DNA from: Candidatus Lindowbacteria bacterium RIFCSPLOWO2_12_FULL_62_27
Lineage (GTDB): Bacteria > Lindowbacteria > 2-12-FULL-62-27
Assembly (NCBI GenBank): GCA_001784175.1
Contig: MFPR01000004.1
Location: 443,731-507,730, forward strand
Length of the DNA stretch: 64,000 nt
Direction of reading: 5' to 3'
Shown: positions 50,357 to 62,349 of the stretch, in pieces
How positions within the stretch are numbered: position 1 is the stretch's first letter
Layout of the letters: the number at the start of each line of letters is the position of its first letter
Translations under genes and position numbers: made by a program
Notes under the pieces: model-generated
The model's input: only the letters and a program-made list of their open reading frames with translations
The model's database searches: none
Told to the model about the DNA's origin: nothing

Positions 50357-52117
50357 ATGAATATCGTAATTTGCAACGCGGTCGGCGTGGACCGGGAGGA
50401 GAATCACATCGTTCACTCGCCGAGCCGGTGGTCGTTCAGCATGAAAAATTATGACGACGTGTTCACCTACTACCCGTGGGAACTCTGCTACACCTCTGCA
50501 CTCCTGAAGCGCCGGACCGGCCACCGGGTCCGGTTCCTCGATCCGTGCATCGAGCGATGGGACGCGGAGGAAACGACGCGCCGGATACTCTCAGAAAAAC
50601 CCGATCTCCTCCTCATGGAACCCTCGTCGCGGACTTTCCGCGAAGATTGGTCGGTCGCATCCGAGGTCAAAGCACGGCTCGGCACGAAAATCGCGCTGGC
50701 CGGCCAGCACGCCTCTGCCTTCCCCGAAACGCTCGCCCGCGAGGCCGACTACATCCTGATCGGCGAGTACGAGGGGACCGTGCTGGACATTGTGTCCGGT
50801 GTCGACCGCAGCAAGATTTCCGGGCTGTACCCGAACCCGCGGCGGCCGGCGATGGACATCACGAGTCTGCCGTGGCCGGAGGACGAGGACGTGTCGCGGA
50901 TCCGCTACGCGATTCCGGGCGAGCCGAACTGCGAGTACACGGAAATCCAGATGTACGCCAGCCGCGGTTGCCCCTTTCATTGCAACTATTGCGCCTCCGG
51001 CACCGTCTACTTCGCCGGCTGGCGGCCGCGCGAAGTCCGCAACGTCGCCGACGAAATCGAGGCGATGGGACACAAGTATCCGGAATGCGAGGGATTTTTT
51101 CTTGACGAGGAGGAACACAATACCGGAAAAAAATTTGTTCTGCAACTCGCGGAAGAGATCCGGCGGCGCGGCCTGAACCGGTACAAGTTCGACGCGATGT
51201 GCGCCTATTTCAATCTCGACCGACCCGTGCTCGAAGCGATGGCCTCGGCCGGGTACTACAAGATCCGCGCGGGGGTCGAGACCCTGAGCGAGAAGACCGC
51301 GAGAGGCATGGACCTCGGCGCGAAATTCAATCCGGAAAAACTTGTACAGGCAATGACCCTCTGCCGGGAACTCGGACTTCATTTCTATGGCACCTTTACC
51401 ATCGGCGGCTGGGGATCGACCCGCGAGGAAGACCTGGTGACGGGACGGTTCATCGAGGACGCGGCCGCTCGGGGTCTTCTGCACGATCTCCAGATGTCCA
51501 TCAACACGCCCCAGCCCGGAACGCCGTTTTATCAGAAAGCCAAATCGGCCGGGTATCTCCTGACTGAAGACTGGCACAAATTCGACGGAGGCCGGCAGTC
51601 GGTCGTCAGTTACCCGGATTATCCGGCTGACGAAATCGTCCGGACCTATGACGACGTCCTGCGCCACTACGACTGCGGCCTCTATCGTCGAAACCGCGAC
51701 CTGTTCCGAAAACATTTCTCTGAATCCTTCGGCCAGGGTAACCGGCCCGGCGCGCGGAACATCCTCATCCTGCGATCGACCCGCATGTGGCACGTCCGGC
51801 TGGCAGCCGAATGCCTCCGGGACGCCGGCGCGGAGGTGTCGCTTCTGGGCCAGGACCGGATCCGGCCCGATTTGAACGGCATGGCCGGCGTGCGGGACTT
51901 CTTCTCTTATGGCGACGGCCACATGCATCCGGAAGCCATCGACCGGGGCCTTTTGAACCACCTCCGGGACCGCCGATTTGATCTCGTGCTGGCGCTGTAC
52001 AGCAACACGGACGGCCGGTCGTTCGAGAATGTCCGAAAGGTTGCGCGGCGGATCGCCGACGGCGACGGAGCCGTCGCCGCAGTCGCTCATGACGGAACCG
52101 TCCTCCCCATCCGCTGA
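50357..52117 (+). CDS. B12-binding-domain radical SAM protein with extra C-terminal domain
   Basis: An N-terminal cobalamin-domain-like region (VRFLDPCIERWD, then ALAGQHASAFPE near residue 115) precedes the radical SAM cluster CPFHCNYC near residue 207 and the barrel segments FFLDEEEHN and RAGVETLSEKTARGM. From about residue 470 a separate Rossmann-like domain begins (NILILRSTRMWHVRLAAE), not usual in this family. The protein is related in layout to 31080-32633. Sugar or lipid C-methylation is possible, but the substrate is unknown. It overlaps the next GT2 gene by 29 bases. Confidence 0.78.
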   Translation: MNIVICNAVGVDREENHIVHSPSRWSFSMKNYDDVFTYYPWELCYTSALLKRRTGHRVRFLDPCIERWDAEETTRRILSEKPDLLLMEPSSRTFREDWSVASEVKARLGTKIALAGQHASAFPETLAREADYILIGEYEGTVLDIVSGVDRSKISGLYPNPRRPAMDITSLPWPEDEDVSRIRYAIPGEPNCEYTEIQMYASRGCPFHCNYCASGTVYFAGWRPREVRNVADEIEAMGHKYPECEGFFLDEEEHNTGKKFVLQLAEEIRRRGLNRYKFDAMCAYFNLDRPVLEAMASAGYYKIRAGVETLSEKTARGMDLGAKFNPEKLVQAMTLCRELGLHFYGTFTIGGWGSTREEDLVTGRFIEDAAARGLLHDLQMSINTPQPGTPFYQKAKSAGYLLTEDWHKFDGGRQSVVSYPDYPADEIVRTYDDVLRHYDCGLYRRNRDLFRKHFSESFGQGNRPGARNILILRSTRMWHVRLAAECLRDAGAEVSLLGQDRIRPDLNGMAGVRDFFSYGDGHMHPEAIDRGLLNHLRDRRFDLVLALYSNTDGRSFENVRKVARRIADGDGAVAAVAHDGTVLPIR

Positions 52118-53069
52118 CCCAGGCGGCGCGGGCCGCGGCGTCAGCGTCGTCATCACCAACTACAACGGCCGCGCGCTCCTCGAACGGTGTCTGCCGGCCG
52201 TCGAGACGGCGGCGGCGGCCTATGGCGGCCCGACCGAAATCATTCTGGTCGACGACTGCTCGACAGACGGCAGCCGGGAGTTTGTCTACGAATATTTTCC
52301 AAAAATAGACGTTTTCAAACCCAGGCAGAATCTCGGTTTCCAGGGCGCGTCCAACCTCGGATTTTCCAAAGCGCGTTTTCCGGTCGTCCTGTCGCTGAAC
52401 AACGATGTCGAGGTGACGCCACAGTCTTTCGCGCAGTTGGCGGCGCATTTTTCCCGGCCGGACCTGTTCGCCGTCAGCGCCAAGCTTCTCCAGTGGGACC
52501 GCACAACATACCTGGCGGGCCGGAGGATCGGTGTGTTCGAGGAGGGGCATCTGCGTCTCGTGGACGAACCCGGCGACGGCAGCGTGTCCCCCACGCTCTT
52601 TGCGACCGGCGGCGCCGCCGCGTTCGACCGGGAAAAGCTGCTGGCCCTCGGCGGATTCGACCCGATCTTCCATCCGCTGTACTGGGAGGACATCGACCTC
52701 TGTTACCGCGCGTGGAAACGCGGCTGGCGGGTGATCTACGATCCCAACATCGTGATGTACCACAAGCACCGCGCGACGATCGAGACACTGGTGGAACCTG
52801 ACCGCCTGCAGCAAATCACGGCGCGAAACAGCTACCTGTTTTTATGGAAAAATCTCTCGGAAGGCCGCGCCCTTCGGGCCCACCTCTGGCACGCCCCCAT
52901 CCTCCTCCTCCGGGACGCCTTGAATCGCCGATGGCGATTTCCACTCGCCTTCGGCCGTGCGCTCGCCCGCCTGCCCGCCGTCTGGTCGGCCCGTTTGAAG
53001 GAACAGCGCCACTGGCGCCGGCCCGACCTGTCCGTCCTGTCGGAAATATCCGCACGCCGGCCTTCTTAG
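52089..53069 (+). CDS. Glycosyltransferase family 2, WbbL-like
   Basis: GT2 features in order: VSVVITNYNGRALLE near residue 17, ILVDDCSTDGS near 50, the metal site LSLNNDVEVT near 100, and the catalytic FHPLYWEDIDLCYRAWK near 195. The C-terminus has amphipathic helices that may lie on the membrane. ATG 52089 is the start that leaves a short N-terminal tail. It is the last glycan gene before the terminator at 53069, so it marks the right edge of the island. Confidence 0.85.
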   Translation: MTEPSSPSADPGGAGRGVSVVITNYNGRALLERCLPAVETAAAAYGGPTEIILVDDCSTDGSREFVYEYFPKIDVFKPRQNLGFQGASNLGFSKARFPVVLSLNNDVEVTPQSFAQLAAHFSRPDLFAVSAKLLQWDRTTYLAGRRIGVFEEGHLRLVDEPGDGSVSPTLFATGGAAAFDREKLLALGGFDPIFHPLYWEDIDLCYRAWKRGWRVIYDPNIVMYHKHRATIETLVEPDRLQQITARNSYLFLWKNLSEGRALRAHLWHAPILLLRDALNRRWRFPLAFGRALARLPAVWSARLKEQRHWRRPDLSVLSEISARRPS

Positions 53070-53095
53070 CCCGACCTTGTCGGGCGGCCGTTTTT
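53069..53095 (+). terminator. Rho-independent terminator closing the glycan island
   Basis: GCCCGAC (53069-53075) pairs perfectly with GTCGGGC (53079-53085) across a three-base loop, and after GGCCG comes a run of five T. It starts at the last base of the GT2 stop codon. Confidence 0.75.
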
Positions 53096-53105
53096 CAGGG
53101 ACAAT
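53077..53105 (+). promoter_or_regulatory. Promoter for moaA, overlapping the terminator
   Basis: TTGTCG (53077-53082) and GACAAT (53100-53105) are 17 bases apart, with six bases to the ATG at 53112. The -35 falls in the loop and right arm of the terminator hairpin. Confidence 0.45.
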
Positions 53106-53111
53106 TCAACC

Positions 53112-54125
53112 ATGTTGAGAGACACGCTGGGCCGGCCCATCCGGGATCTTCGGATTTCCGTCACGGACCGGTGCAATTTCCGGTGCACCTACTGCATGCC
53201 CTACGAGGTGTACGACTGGGTTGAGCGCGGGGAGATCCTGTCCTTTGAGGAGATCGCGCGGCTGACCCGCATCTTCGCGGCGCTCGGCGCGGAAAAGGCC
53301 CGCCTGACAGGCGGCGAGCCTCTGCTCAGGAGAGGATTGCACAAACTCGTCAGGATGCTGATCGACATCCAGGGAATCAAAGATGTGAGTCTCACCACCA
53401 ACGGCGCGTTGCTTGCCGAACAGATGCCGGATCTCGCGGCGGCCGGCCTTCGGCGGATCAACGTCAGCCTCGACACCTTGAACGCGGCGAAATTCCGGCA
53501 GATCACCCAGAAGGGAGACCTGCAGCCCGTGCTGGAGGGTCTGCGCGCCGCGCGCGAGGCAGACCTCGATTCGATCAAAATCAACACCGTCATCATCCGG
53601 GGATTCAACGACGACGAAATACCGGACCTCGCCGCGTTCGCCCGCGACAACGGCTTTCACCTGCGCCTCATCGAGTACATGGACGTCGGCAACGCCAGCG
53701 GATGGACGTTGGAGAAGCTCGTGTCAAAAAAAGAAATGCTCGAATGGGTCCGGAGTCGCTTCCCGCTCCGCGAAATCGGCCGGGCGGACGGCCGCGCACC
53801 GGCGGTCGACTACGAGTACCTGGACGGCCGGGGGAAAATCGGAATCATCGGCTCGGTGACCGAACCCTTCTGCTCAACCTGCGACCGCGCGCGCCTGACG
53901 CCGGACGGCAAACTGGTGACGTGCCTCTTTTCCAACGAGGGGGTGGATCTCAAGTCACCCCTGCGCGGCGGCTCGCCCGATGAGCAAATCAGCGCCGCCA
54001 TCCACACAGCGTGGACTGCGCGAAAAGACCGCTACTCCGACGAGCGGTGGGCGTCCCTCAAAAACGGCGCGGGCTATGACCCAGCGGCCAGGCGAAAAAT
54101 AGAAATGATCCGTCTGGGAGGATAA
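53112..54125 (+). CDS. moaA: GTP 3',8-cyclase (molybdenum cofactor synthesis)
   Basis: The first step of molybdenum cofactor synthesis. The radical SAM cluster is CNFRCTYC near residue 24, LTGGEPLLRR near 70 is the SAM-binding glycines, and the second cluster is formed by FCSTCDRARLTPDG near 255 and the later Cys of VTCLF. The protein ends in the catalytic Gly-Gly tail (RLGG). Length of 337 residues is standard. It is a stand-alone gene with its own promoter, just after the island's terminator, and ends three bases from the convergent thiC stop. No other moa genes are in the window. Confidence 0.95.
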   Translation: MLRDTLGRPIRDLRISVTDRCNFRCTYCMPYEVYDWVERGEILSFEEIARLTRIFAALGAEKARLTGGEPLLRRGLHKLVRMLIDIQGIKDVSLTTNGALLAEQMPDLAAAGLRRINVSLDTLNAAKFRQITQKGDLQPVLEGLRAAREADLDSIKINTVIIRGFNDDEIPDLAAFARDNGFHLRLIEYMDVGNASGWTLEKLVSKKEMLEWVRSRFPLREIGRADGRAPAVDYEYLDGRGKIGIIGSVTEPFCSTCDRARLTPDGKLVTCLFSNEGVDLKSPLRGGSPDEQISAAIHTAWTARKDRYSDERWASLKNGAGYDPAARRKIEMIRLGG

Positions 54126-54128
54126 AAA

Positions 54129-56940
<2,812 letters not shown>

Positions 56941-56964
56941 CCGTCGGACACGCGGCGCGCGGCC

Positions 56965-57357
56965 TTGGGCGAAAATCCCCACCGATTCATCTATGACGGC
57001 CACTGCGGACTCTGCGTGGCGTTCAAAAACTGGCTGATGGAATACGCCCCGCCGGCCGCGTTCGAGGCGCTTTCGTTTGACGACCCCCGCGTTCACGAAA
57101 TTCTCACAGGGAAATCCGAGGCGGAAATCTGTGAAACCGCCCACGTCGTGACGCCGGAGGGCCGCATCCTCTCCGGCCATGCGGCCATCCGGATCGCGCT
57201 CTCCGTCCGATGGAGGAGCCGGATGATCTCGAATATCTTGGCGCTGCCGTTTCTTGACCCCGTTTTGCGATTCATCTATACTCGTATCTCGTTGCATCGT
57301 TACCGGCTCTCATGTAAAGCCGATCTGATGAAGGACGCGAAGAAGGACTCGAAATGA
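56965..57357 (+). CDS. DCC family (DUF393) thiol-disulfide oxidoreductase-like protein
   Basis: A 130-residue protein with the family's DGHCGLC motif (D-x-x-C-x-x-C) near residue 11 and RFIYTRISLHRYRLS at the C-terminus, which is also typical. The fold is thioredoxin-like and the two cysteines may be redox-active. The TTG start at 56965 is the only one that includes the strand before the motif. The stop overlaps the pcnB start (ATGA at 57354). Confidence 0.78.
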   Translation: MGENPHRFIYDGHCGLCVAFKNWLMEYAPPAAFEALSFDDPRVHEILTGKSEAEICETAHVVTPEGRILSGHAAIRIALSVRWRSRMISNILALPFLDPVLRFIYTRISLHRYRLSCKADLMKDAKKDSK

Positions 57358-58724
57358 ACGCTTCCCCTGGGCTGCGGGTTTTGACCCAAACCGAACATTC
57401 CATCCGCGACCACGCCGTGCATCCGGACGCATGGAAGGTCCTCCGGCGTCTGCACCAGGCCGGCCACACGGCCTATCTCGTCGGCGGCACTGTCCGCGAT
57501 CTGTATTTGGGACGCGTCCCGAAGGACTTTGATGTCGCCACCACGGCAAAGCCCAATGAGATCAAGCGCCTCTTTCGAAACGCATTCATGATCGGCCGGC
57601 GGTTCCGGCTCGCCCACATCAAATTTTATGACAGCGTCATCGAGGTCGCCACCTTCCGCCAGGAAACCGACCGGTTCGAGGAGCCGTCGCCTGAAACCGG
57701 GGAGGCGCGCGCCATCCGGATTTACGGGACGCCTGAGGAGGACGCCCGGCGGCGCGATTTCACCATCAACGGACTCTTCTATGATCCTTTCCGCGCCCAT
57801 GTGATCGATTATGTCGGGGGCCTGGTGGACATGGAAAAACGGATCGTCCGGACCATTGCGCCGCCCGATGCCTCTTACGAGGAGGATCCGGCCCGGATGA
57901 TCCGCGCCGTCCGCGCGGCCGCGCGGCTCGGGTTCGCCATCGAGGCCGATACGGGCGAAGCGATCATCCGCCACCGCGAGGCGATCCTGCGCTGCCCAAA
58001 AGCGCGGCTCCTGGAAGAACTGATGATCCTTCTTAAATACAACTCCGCCGAACGGTCCCTTCGGCTCCTCTGGAACTTCGGGCTCATGGAGTACATCCTG
58101 CCGATGCACCACGCATACCTTCTGCGCCGCAACAACCTGCCGCTTCATCCGCCCAATCAGGATGTCCTCTTTGATCTCGTGTCCATGCTCGATCTTGAAT
58201 CGGCGGCGCCGGATCCCTCGGTCATTTTTTCGCTGATCCTGTTTCCCTTCGTCCTCGAGCGGCTGGACCTGGCACCAAAACTCTTTTGGTCGCACAAGTC
58301 GACCTCGGCGGTGATCACGGCGGTCGAATCGATCTTTGACGAATTCTCCAAGTCGGTGGACATCTCCAAACGGTTCCGGGGGCGGGCGCTGGAAATTCTG
58401 ACGGCGCAGCCCAGACTCGTCCTTCGCGGAAGCAATATCCGGCCGGACAAACTGGCGCAGAAACCGTATTTCCTCGATTCGTTTATGTTCTTCAAAATCG
58501 CCTCCCGCGCCGTCGATTTCGATACACAAAGCGATATCGCGTTCTGGGAAAAACATAAACCCAAATCCCAGCCCCCGCGGCACGCAGCCGGAGGCGATCC
58601 GTCCGCGGCCGTTCGGCCGGAACCGCACGGCGCGCCCCCTCCGGGCAGACGACGCCACCGCCGGCGGCGACACCGGGGCCGGCCTCCCCCGGGACCGGCT
58701 CAGAACCAAACGGCCACGCAGTGA
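57354..58724 (+). CDS. pcnB: Poly(A) polymerase/CCA-adding enzyme family, PcnB type
   Basis: The class II nucleotidyltransferase head reads AYLVGGTVRDLYLGRVPKDFDVAT near residues 40-63, with the two catalytic aspartates in DFDV. RRRDFTINGLFYDP near 138 and EEDPARMIRAVRAAARLGF near 180 are the B and C motifs, and the following arm is PcnB-like. PcnB adds poly(A) tails that mark RNA for decay. The last 45 residues form a very basic Pro/Arg-rich tail (RRRHRRRRHRGR), as PcnB proteins often have, likely for RNA binding. Confidence 0.87.
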   Translation: MNASPGLRVLTQTEHSIRDHAVHPDAWKVLRRLHQAGHTAYLVGGTVRDLYLGRVPKDFDVATTAKPNEIKRLFRNAFMIGRRFRLAHIKFYDSVIEVATFRQETDRFEEPSPETGEARAIRIYGTPEEDARRRDFTINGLFYDPFRAHVIDYVGGLVDMEKRIVRTIAPPDASYEEDPARMIRAVRAAARLGFAIEADTGEAIIRHREAILRCPKARLLEELMILLKYNSAERSLRLLWNFGLMEYILPMHHAYLLRRNNLPLHPPNQDVLFDLVSMLDLESAAPDPSVIFSLILFPFVLERLDLAPKLFWSHKSTSAVITAVESIFDEFSKSVDISKRFRGRALEILTAQPRLVLRGSNIRPDKLAQKPYFLDSFMFFKIASRAVDFDTQSDIAFWEKHKPKSQPPRHAAGGDPSAAVRPEPHGAPPPGRRRHRRRRHRGRPPPGPAQNQTATQ

Positions 58725-59863
58725 AAATACACGAATACCAGGCCCGCCTTCTCTTCGAAGAGGCCGGTATTCCCGTCGCGCGCGCAATCGTCGCGGACAC
58801 GCCCGAGGCGGCGCGCCGGGCTGCCGAACAAATCGGCGGGCCCGTCGCCGTCAAGGCCCAGGTCCACGTGGGCGGCCGTGGAAAGGCGGGCGGCGTGAAA
58901 CTCGCGACGACGCCGGCCGATGCCGGCAACGCCGCATCGCAGATCCTCGGCATGCGCATCAAGCAGTCGGTGGTGTGCAAGGTGCTGGTCATGGAGAAAG
59001 TCGAGATCGCGCGGGAGCTGTATCTGGGCGTCGTCTTCGACCGGGACCACCGGGGCCACAGCGTGATCGCCTCGGCGGCCGGCGGCGTGGACATCGAGGA
59101 GGTGTCGGCGAAGACGCCGGAAAAAATCCTGAAACAATTCGTCCATCCCCTTGTCGGACTCTCCGCCCATCAGGCCCGGCAGATTGGGTTCGGACTTGGC
59201 GTGCCGCCCAAATCGGCGCTCGAAATCGCCAAAACGCTTCTTGCGCTCTACACCGTCTATCAGCGGACCGACGCTTCCCTCGCAGAGATCAATCCATACG
59301 TCGTCCGCCCGGACAGCACGACGGTCGCGATTGATGCGAAAATGAATTTTGACGACAACGCGCTGTTCCGGCACAAATCCATTGAGGATATGCGGGACAT
59401 GGGCGAAGAGGAGCCGCTCGAAATTGAGGCCAAGAACGCCGACCTTGCCTATGTCCACCTCGGCGGCGACATCGGCATCATCGGCAACGGCGCGGGACTC
59501 GTCATGACCACGCTTGATGTGGTGACGGCCGCAGGTGGCCGGCCGGCGAATTTTCTCGACATCGGCGGCAGCTCCAGCCCCGAAAAGGTCCGTCGGGCGC
59601 TCGAAATCGTGTTGAAGGAAAAATCCCTCAAGGCCATTTTCTTGAACGTCTTCGGCGGCATCACCCGATGCGACGACGTCGCCACAGGACTGGTGCAGGT
59701 CCTCAAAGCCGTCCAGGTCCGCGTGCCGATCATCATCCGCATGACCGGCACCAACGTGGAACTTGGCATGAAAATCCTCAACGAGTCCGGCCTGAATCTC
59801 AAAACCTATCCGACCATGCAGGAAGCCGCGCTCGTGGCCGCGGATATCGCGAGGTCCGCTTAG
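58721..59863 (+). CDS. sucC: Succinate--CoA ligase, beta subunit
   Basis: The ATP-grasp subunit of succinyl-CoA synthetase, a TCA-cycle enzyme. It starts KIHEYQARLLFEEAGIPVA, has VKAQVHVGGRGKAGGVKLA near residue 45, LAEINPYVV near 190 and the C-terminal LNVFGGITRCDDVA near 310. The GTG start at 58721 overlaps the pcnB stop as GTGA. The length of 380 residues is normal. It is directly followed by sucD and forms the usual heterodimer or heterotetramer. Confidence 0.95.
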   Translation: MKIHEYQARLLFEEAGIPVARAIVADTPEAARRAAEQIGGPVAVKAQVHVGGRGKAGGVKLATTPADAGNAASQILGMRIKQSVVCKVLVMEKVEIARELYLGVVFDRDHRGHSVIASAAGGVDIEEVSAKTPEKILKQFVHPLVGLSAHQARQIGFGLGVPPKSALEIAKTLLALYTVYQRTDASLAEINPYVVRPDSTTVAIDAKMNFDDNALFRHKSIEDMRDMGEEEPLEIEAKNADLAYVHLGGDIGIIGNGAGLVMTTLDVVTAAGGRPANFLDIGGSSSPEKVRRALEIVLKEKSLKAIFLNVFGGITRCDDVATGLVQVLKAVQVRVPIIIRMTGTNVELGMKILNESGLNLKTYPTMQEAALVAADIARSA

Positions 59864-60751
59864 GTGGCCATCCTCGTCGACGAAACCACCCGCGTGGTCG
59901 TCCAAGGCATCACGGGACGGGACGGGTCCTTTCACGCGCGGCAGATGAAAGAATATGGAACGAATGTCGTCGCGGGCGTGACGCCCGGCAAAAGCGGCGC
60001 GGCCGTCGACGGCCTGAATGCGCCGGTCTTCGATACGGTCCGGCAGGCCGTCGACGTGGCGGGCGCCAACACCTCCGTGATCTATGTGCCGGCGGCCGCC
60101 GCGGCCGACGCGATTTTGGAATCGGCCGAGGCGGGCCTGCGGCTCGTCGTGTGCATCACGGAGGGCATCCCGGTCAACGACATGCTCCGCGTCCATCATG
60201 CGCTCGCCGTTCGCGGCGACAAGAACTTCGTCCTCATCGGTCCCAACTGCCCGGGCGTGATCTCGCCCGGGAAATCCAAAGTCGGCATTATGCCCGGGTT
60301 CATTCACAAGCCGGGCCGCGTCGGCCTCATCTCCCGCAGCGGGACCCTCACCTACGAAATCGTCCACGCCCTGACGCAGGCCGGCGTCGGCCAGTCCACC
60401 TGCATCGGTATCGGGGGCGACCCCGTGATCGGCTCGCGCTTTACGGACCTTTTGCCGAGATTCGAATCCGATACCGGCACCGACGCCGTTGTCCTCGTCG
60501 GCGAAATCGGCGGATCCGATGAGGAACTCGCGGCGGCCTGGTATACGGAACGAAAACGCCGGATTCGCGTCGTCGCCTTCATCGCCGGCGTCAGCGCGCC
60601 GCCCGGGAAACGCATGGGGCACGCAGGCGCCATCATCTCGGGCGGGAAAGGCGCCGCGAAGGACAAGATCGAAACGCTCGGACGGCACGGCATCCCGGTC
60701 GCAAGCGATCCGGCGCAGATTCCGGAGCTGGTCCGGCGCGCGGTTCCATAA
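59864..60751 (+). CDS. sucD: Succinate--CoA ligase, alpha subunit
   Basis: The CoA-binding subunit. [18 protein letters not shown] near residue 12 is the CoA-binding Rossmann start, [15 protein letters not shown] near 125, and [18 protein letters not shown] near 246 contains the phosphorylated histidine. The GTG start at 59864 follows the sucC stop without a gap. The length of 295 residues is normal. Only five bases separate it from the small secreted protein gene. Confidence 0.95.
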   Translation: MAILVDETTRVVVQGITGRDGSFHARQMKEYGTNVVAGVTPGKSGAAVDGLNAPVFDTVRQAVDVAGANTSVIYVPAAAAADAILESAEAGLRLVVCITEGIPVNDMLRVHHALAVRGDKNFVLIGPNCPGVISPGKSKVGIMPGFIHKPGRVGLISRSGTLTYEIVHALTQAGVGQSTCIGIGGDPVIGSRFTDLLPRFESDTGTDAVVLVGEIGGSDEELAAAWYTERKRRIRVVAFIAGVSAPPGKRMGHAGAIISGGKGAAKDKIETLGRHGIPVASDPAQIPELVRRAVP

Positions 60752-60756
60752 ACATC

Positions 60757-61227
60757 ATGCGTTTCAAAAAGACGGCCGTTGCGCTTCTTGCGCTCTGCGC
60801 CCTCGCCGGGCTCCTGCTCGTCGCCGATACCCTCCTGCAGCCCAAGGTCCGCGTGGTGCCCCTCGAGGGAGTGCCGGTTTCGCCCGGCTCGCCCGATGTG
60901 ACCTTCATGCTGGGCGTATCGATGGACCCGCCGGTTCAAACCAATCCCTTTCTGGTGATTTTCAGCCCCATCGAACGGCTCACCGACAAAACCCGGGTCG
61001 TCGCCGGAAGCCTCAAACCCCTTTCGGACACGGAAACGATTTTTGTCTGGGACGCGTTCGGCATCCGATCAACCTGGCGATTGGACCGCGCCGGCCAGCG
61101 CCTGGCGCCGGTCGCCGATCCACGCGGTCTTCACCCGGCGGGTCTGTGCACGCGACTCTTCCCCACGCTGGTCTTTGCTTTCCGACGCGAGTCGGGATCA
61201 TGGCGTTCCGAGACAGGATTCCACTAA
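60757..61227 (+). CDS. Hypothetical exported or membrane-anchored protein
   Basis: A 156-residue protein starting with a basic end and a hydrophobic stretch (KKTAVALLALCALAGLLLVA), which is a signal peptide or anchor. The rest shows no recognised domain; a DVTFMLGVSMDPPVQ segment suggests a beta-rich extracytoplasmic part. It follows sucD by five bases and may only be carried by the same transcript. Its last 30 bases are antisense to the end of the LPP20-family gene. Confidence 0.6.
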   Translation: MRFKKTAVALLALCALAGLLLVADTLLQPKVRVVPLEGVPVSPGSPDVTFMLGVSMDPPVQTNPFLVIFSPIERLTDKTRVVAGSLKPLSDTETIFVWDAFGIRSTWRLDRAGQRLAPVADPRGLHPAGLCTRLFPTLVFAFRRESGSWRSETGFH

Positions 61228-62349
61228 AGTCGAGCGGATTTGCCGCAGGAGAACTTGAAGTCCCTGCTTTTCGTCACCTACAACTGTGATGGATCCTTGG
61301 TGCGCCCATTGGACGGTCGTCCCCTCGGCCAGCGAGATCGTATAATTCATGTTCGTCAGCGGCAGCGAATACGCCTCATCGCGCCAGGCGGTATAGTCGC
61401 CGGTCAGACGAAACGCACAGGATGAGCCGACGCAGATCCCAAGAGACGGCAAAATCGTGGATAACTGTCGCGAGAGACGCCCTTCCACAGCCACACACTC
61501 CGCCTCAAAAACCGCTTGCTTCTGCCCGAGCGCATCCGCAACTTTGGCCGCCAGAATTGGGTTCTGAATCTGCGCAACGAACGGAAAAGTATCGACGGTG
61601 ACTATACGGCGCAGCCGATCGGCCTCGCTCAACGCCAGCTTTCCAGTAAATCGTCTCGCACCCAATCGCACCGGTAGATCGCCCGGCCTCACTTGAAGCG
61701 TCCCGTCCGACCGCGTCGCTTCCAATTTCATGGCCAGTATCGCCGCAAAAAGTTCCCCTTTGGCCGCCTCATACTGGTGTCCGCCGTACGGTTCAAGCAG
61801 ATTGACCGCACGAATAAGATCGCGCAGGTGGATCACTTCGCTCCGCTCACGATCAGCGCCGGCCACGCCCGCGATCAGCCCTTCCGCATGATCTTCCGCC
61901 TCTCGTTGATTCTTGGCGTAACGCGCTCTCGCCGCCGGCGCCTCCGATCGTGGGAACCCCACCAGCGCATAGGTCGTCCGGCCCGACACCGCCACGTCAA
62001 CCACCTCCGCTCCCTCCAGCGCGTGGGCGGTTCTCAAATTCACCCGGTCCTGCAGCGTGGTCCCGCGTTCATCCGTTATCTCGTCGTACGACTCGCTCAC
62101 CGCGGAATAAATCGCGGTGGCGATGGATGCAATTCCCATCGCCACCGCCTCCATACGCGCTTCTTTTCCATCAACCTTCGTCGAAACACCTACGCCGTAC
62201 AGATACCGCGCATCCTGCGGCACTTCCTGGATCCATGTCGGCGCCCTCCCGCGCGCCGCTGCTTCCGGCCCCACTGCGGTCAACATCAGAATCGCCGCCA
62301 GAATCGGAAAGAGAGGCGCCGGCCGAACGTCATTCCTTCTCCAGCTCAT
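61198..62349 (-). CDS. LPP20-domain secreted protein
   Basis: An N-terminal signal-like region (LFPILAAILMLTAVGPEAAA) is followed by APTWIQEVPQDARYLYGVGVS, the typical W-x4-P...LYGVG start of LPP20 domains, and by AVAMGIASIATAIYS. A longer C-terminal part of about 200 residues has no evident family. The protein should act in the periplasm or outer membrane. It is the last gene of a three-gene operon whose other members are also envelope proteins. It overlaps the upstream gene by 20 bases. Confidence 0.7.
   Translation of the reverse strand: MSWRRNDVRPAPLFPILAAILMLTAVGPEAAARGRAPTWIQEVPQDARYLYGVGVSTKVDGKEARMEAVAMGIASIATAIYSAVSESYDEITDERGTTLQDRVNLRTAHALEGAEVVDVAVSGRTTYALVGFPRSEAPAARARYAKNQREAEDHAEGLIAGVAGADRERSEVIHLRDLIRAVNLLEPYGGHQYEAAKGELFAAILAMKLEATRSDGTLQVRPGDLPVRLGARRFTGKLALSEADRLRRIVTVDTFPFVAQIQNPILAAKVADALGQKQAVFEAECVAVEGRLSRQLSTILPSLGICVGSSCAFRLTGDYTAWRDEAYSLPLTNMNYTISLAEGTTVQWAHQGSITVVGDEKQGLQVLLRQIRSTLVESCLGTP

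Noticed and set aside
58700-60688. 662-residue open frame on the minus strand opposite sucC/sucD
   Set aside because: It is an antisense shadow of two well-recognised genes in GC-rich DNA and has no family features.
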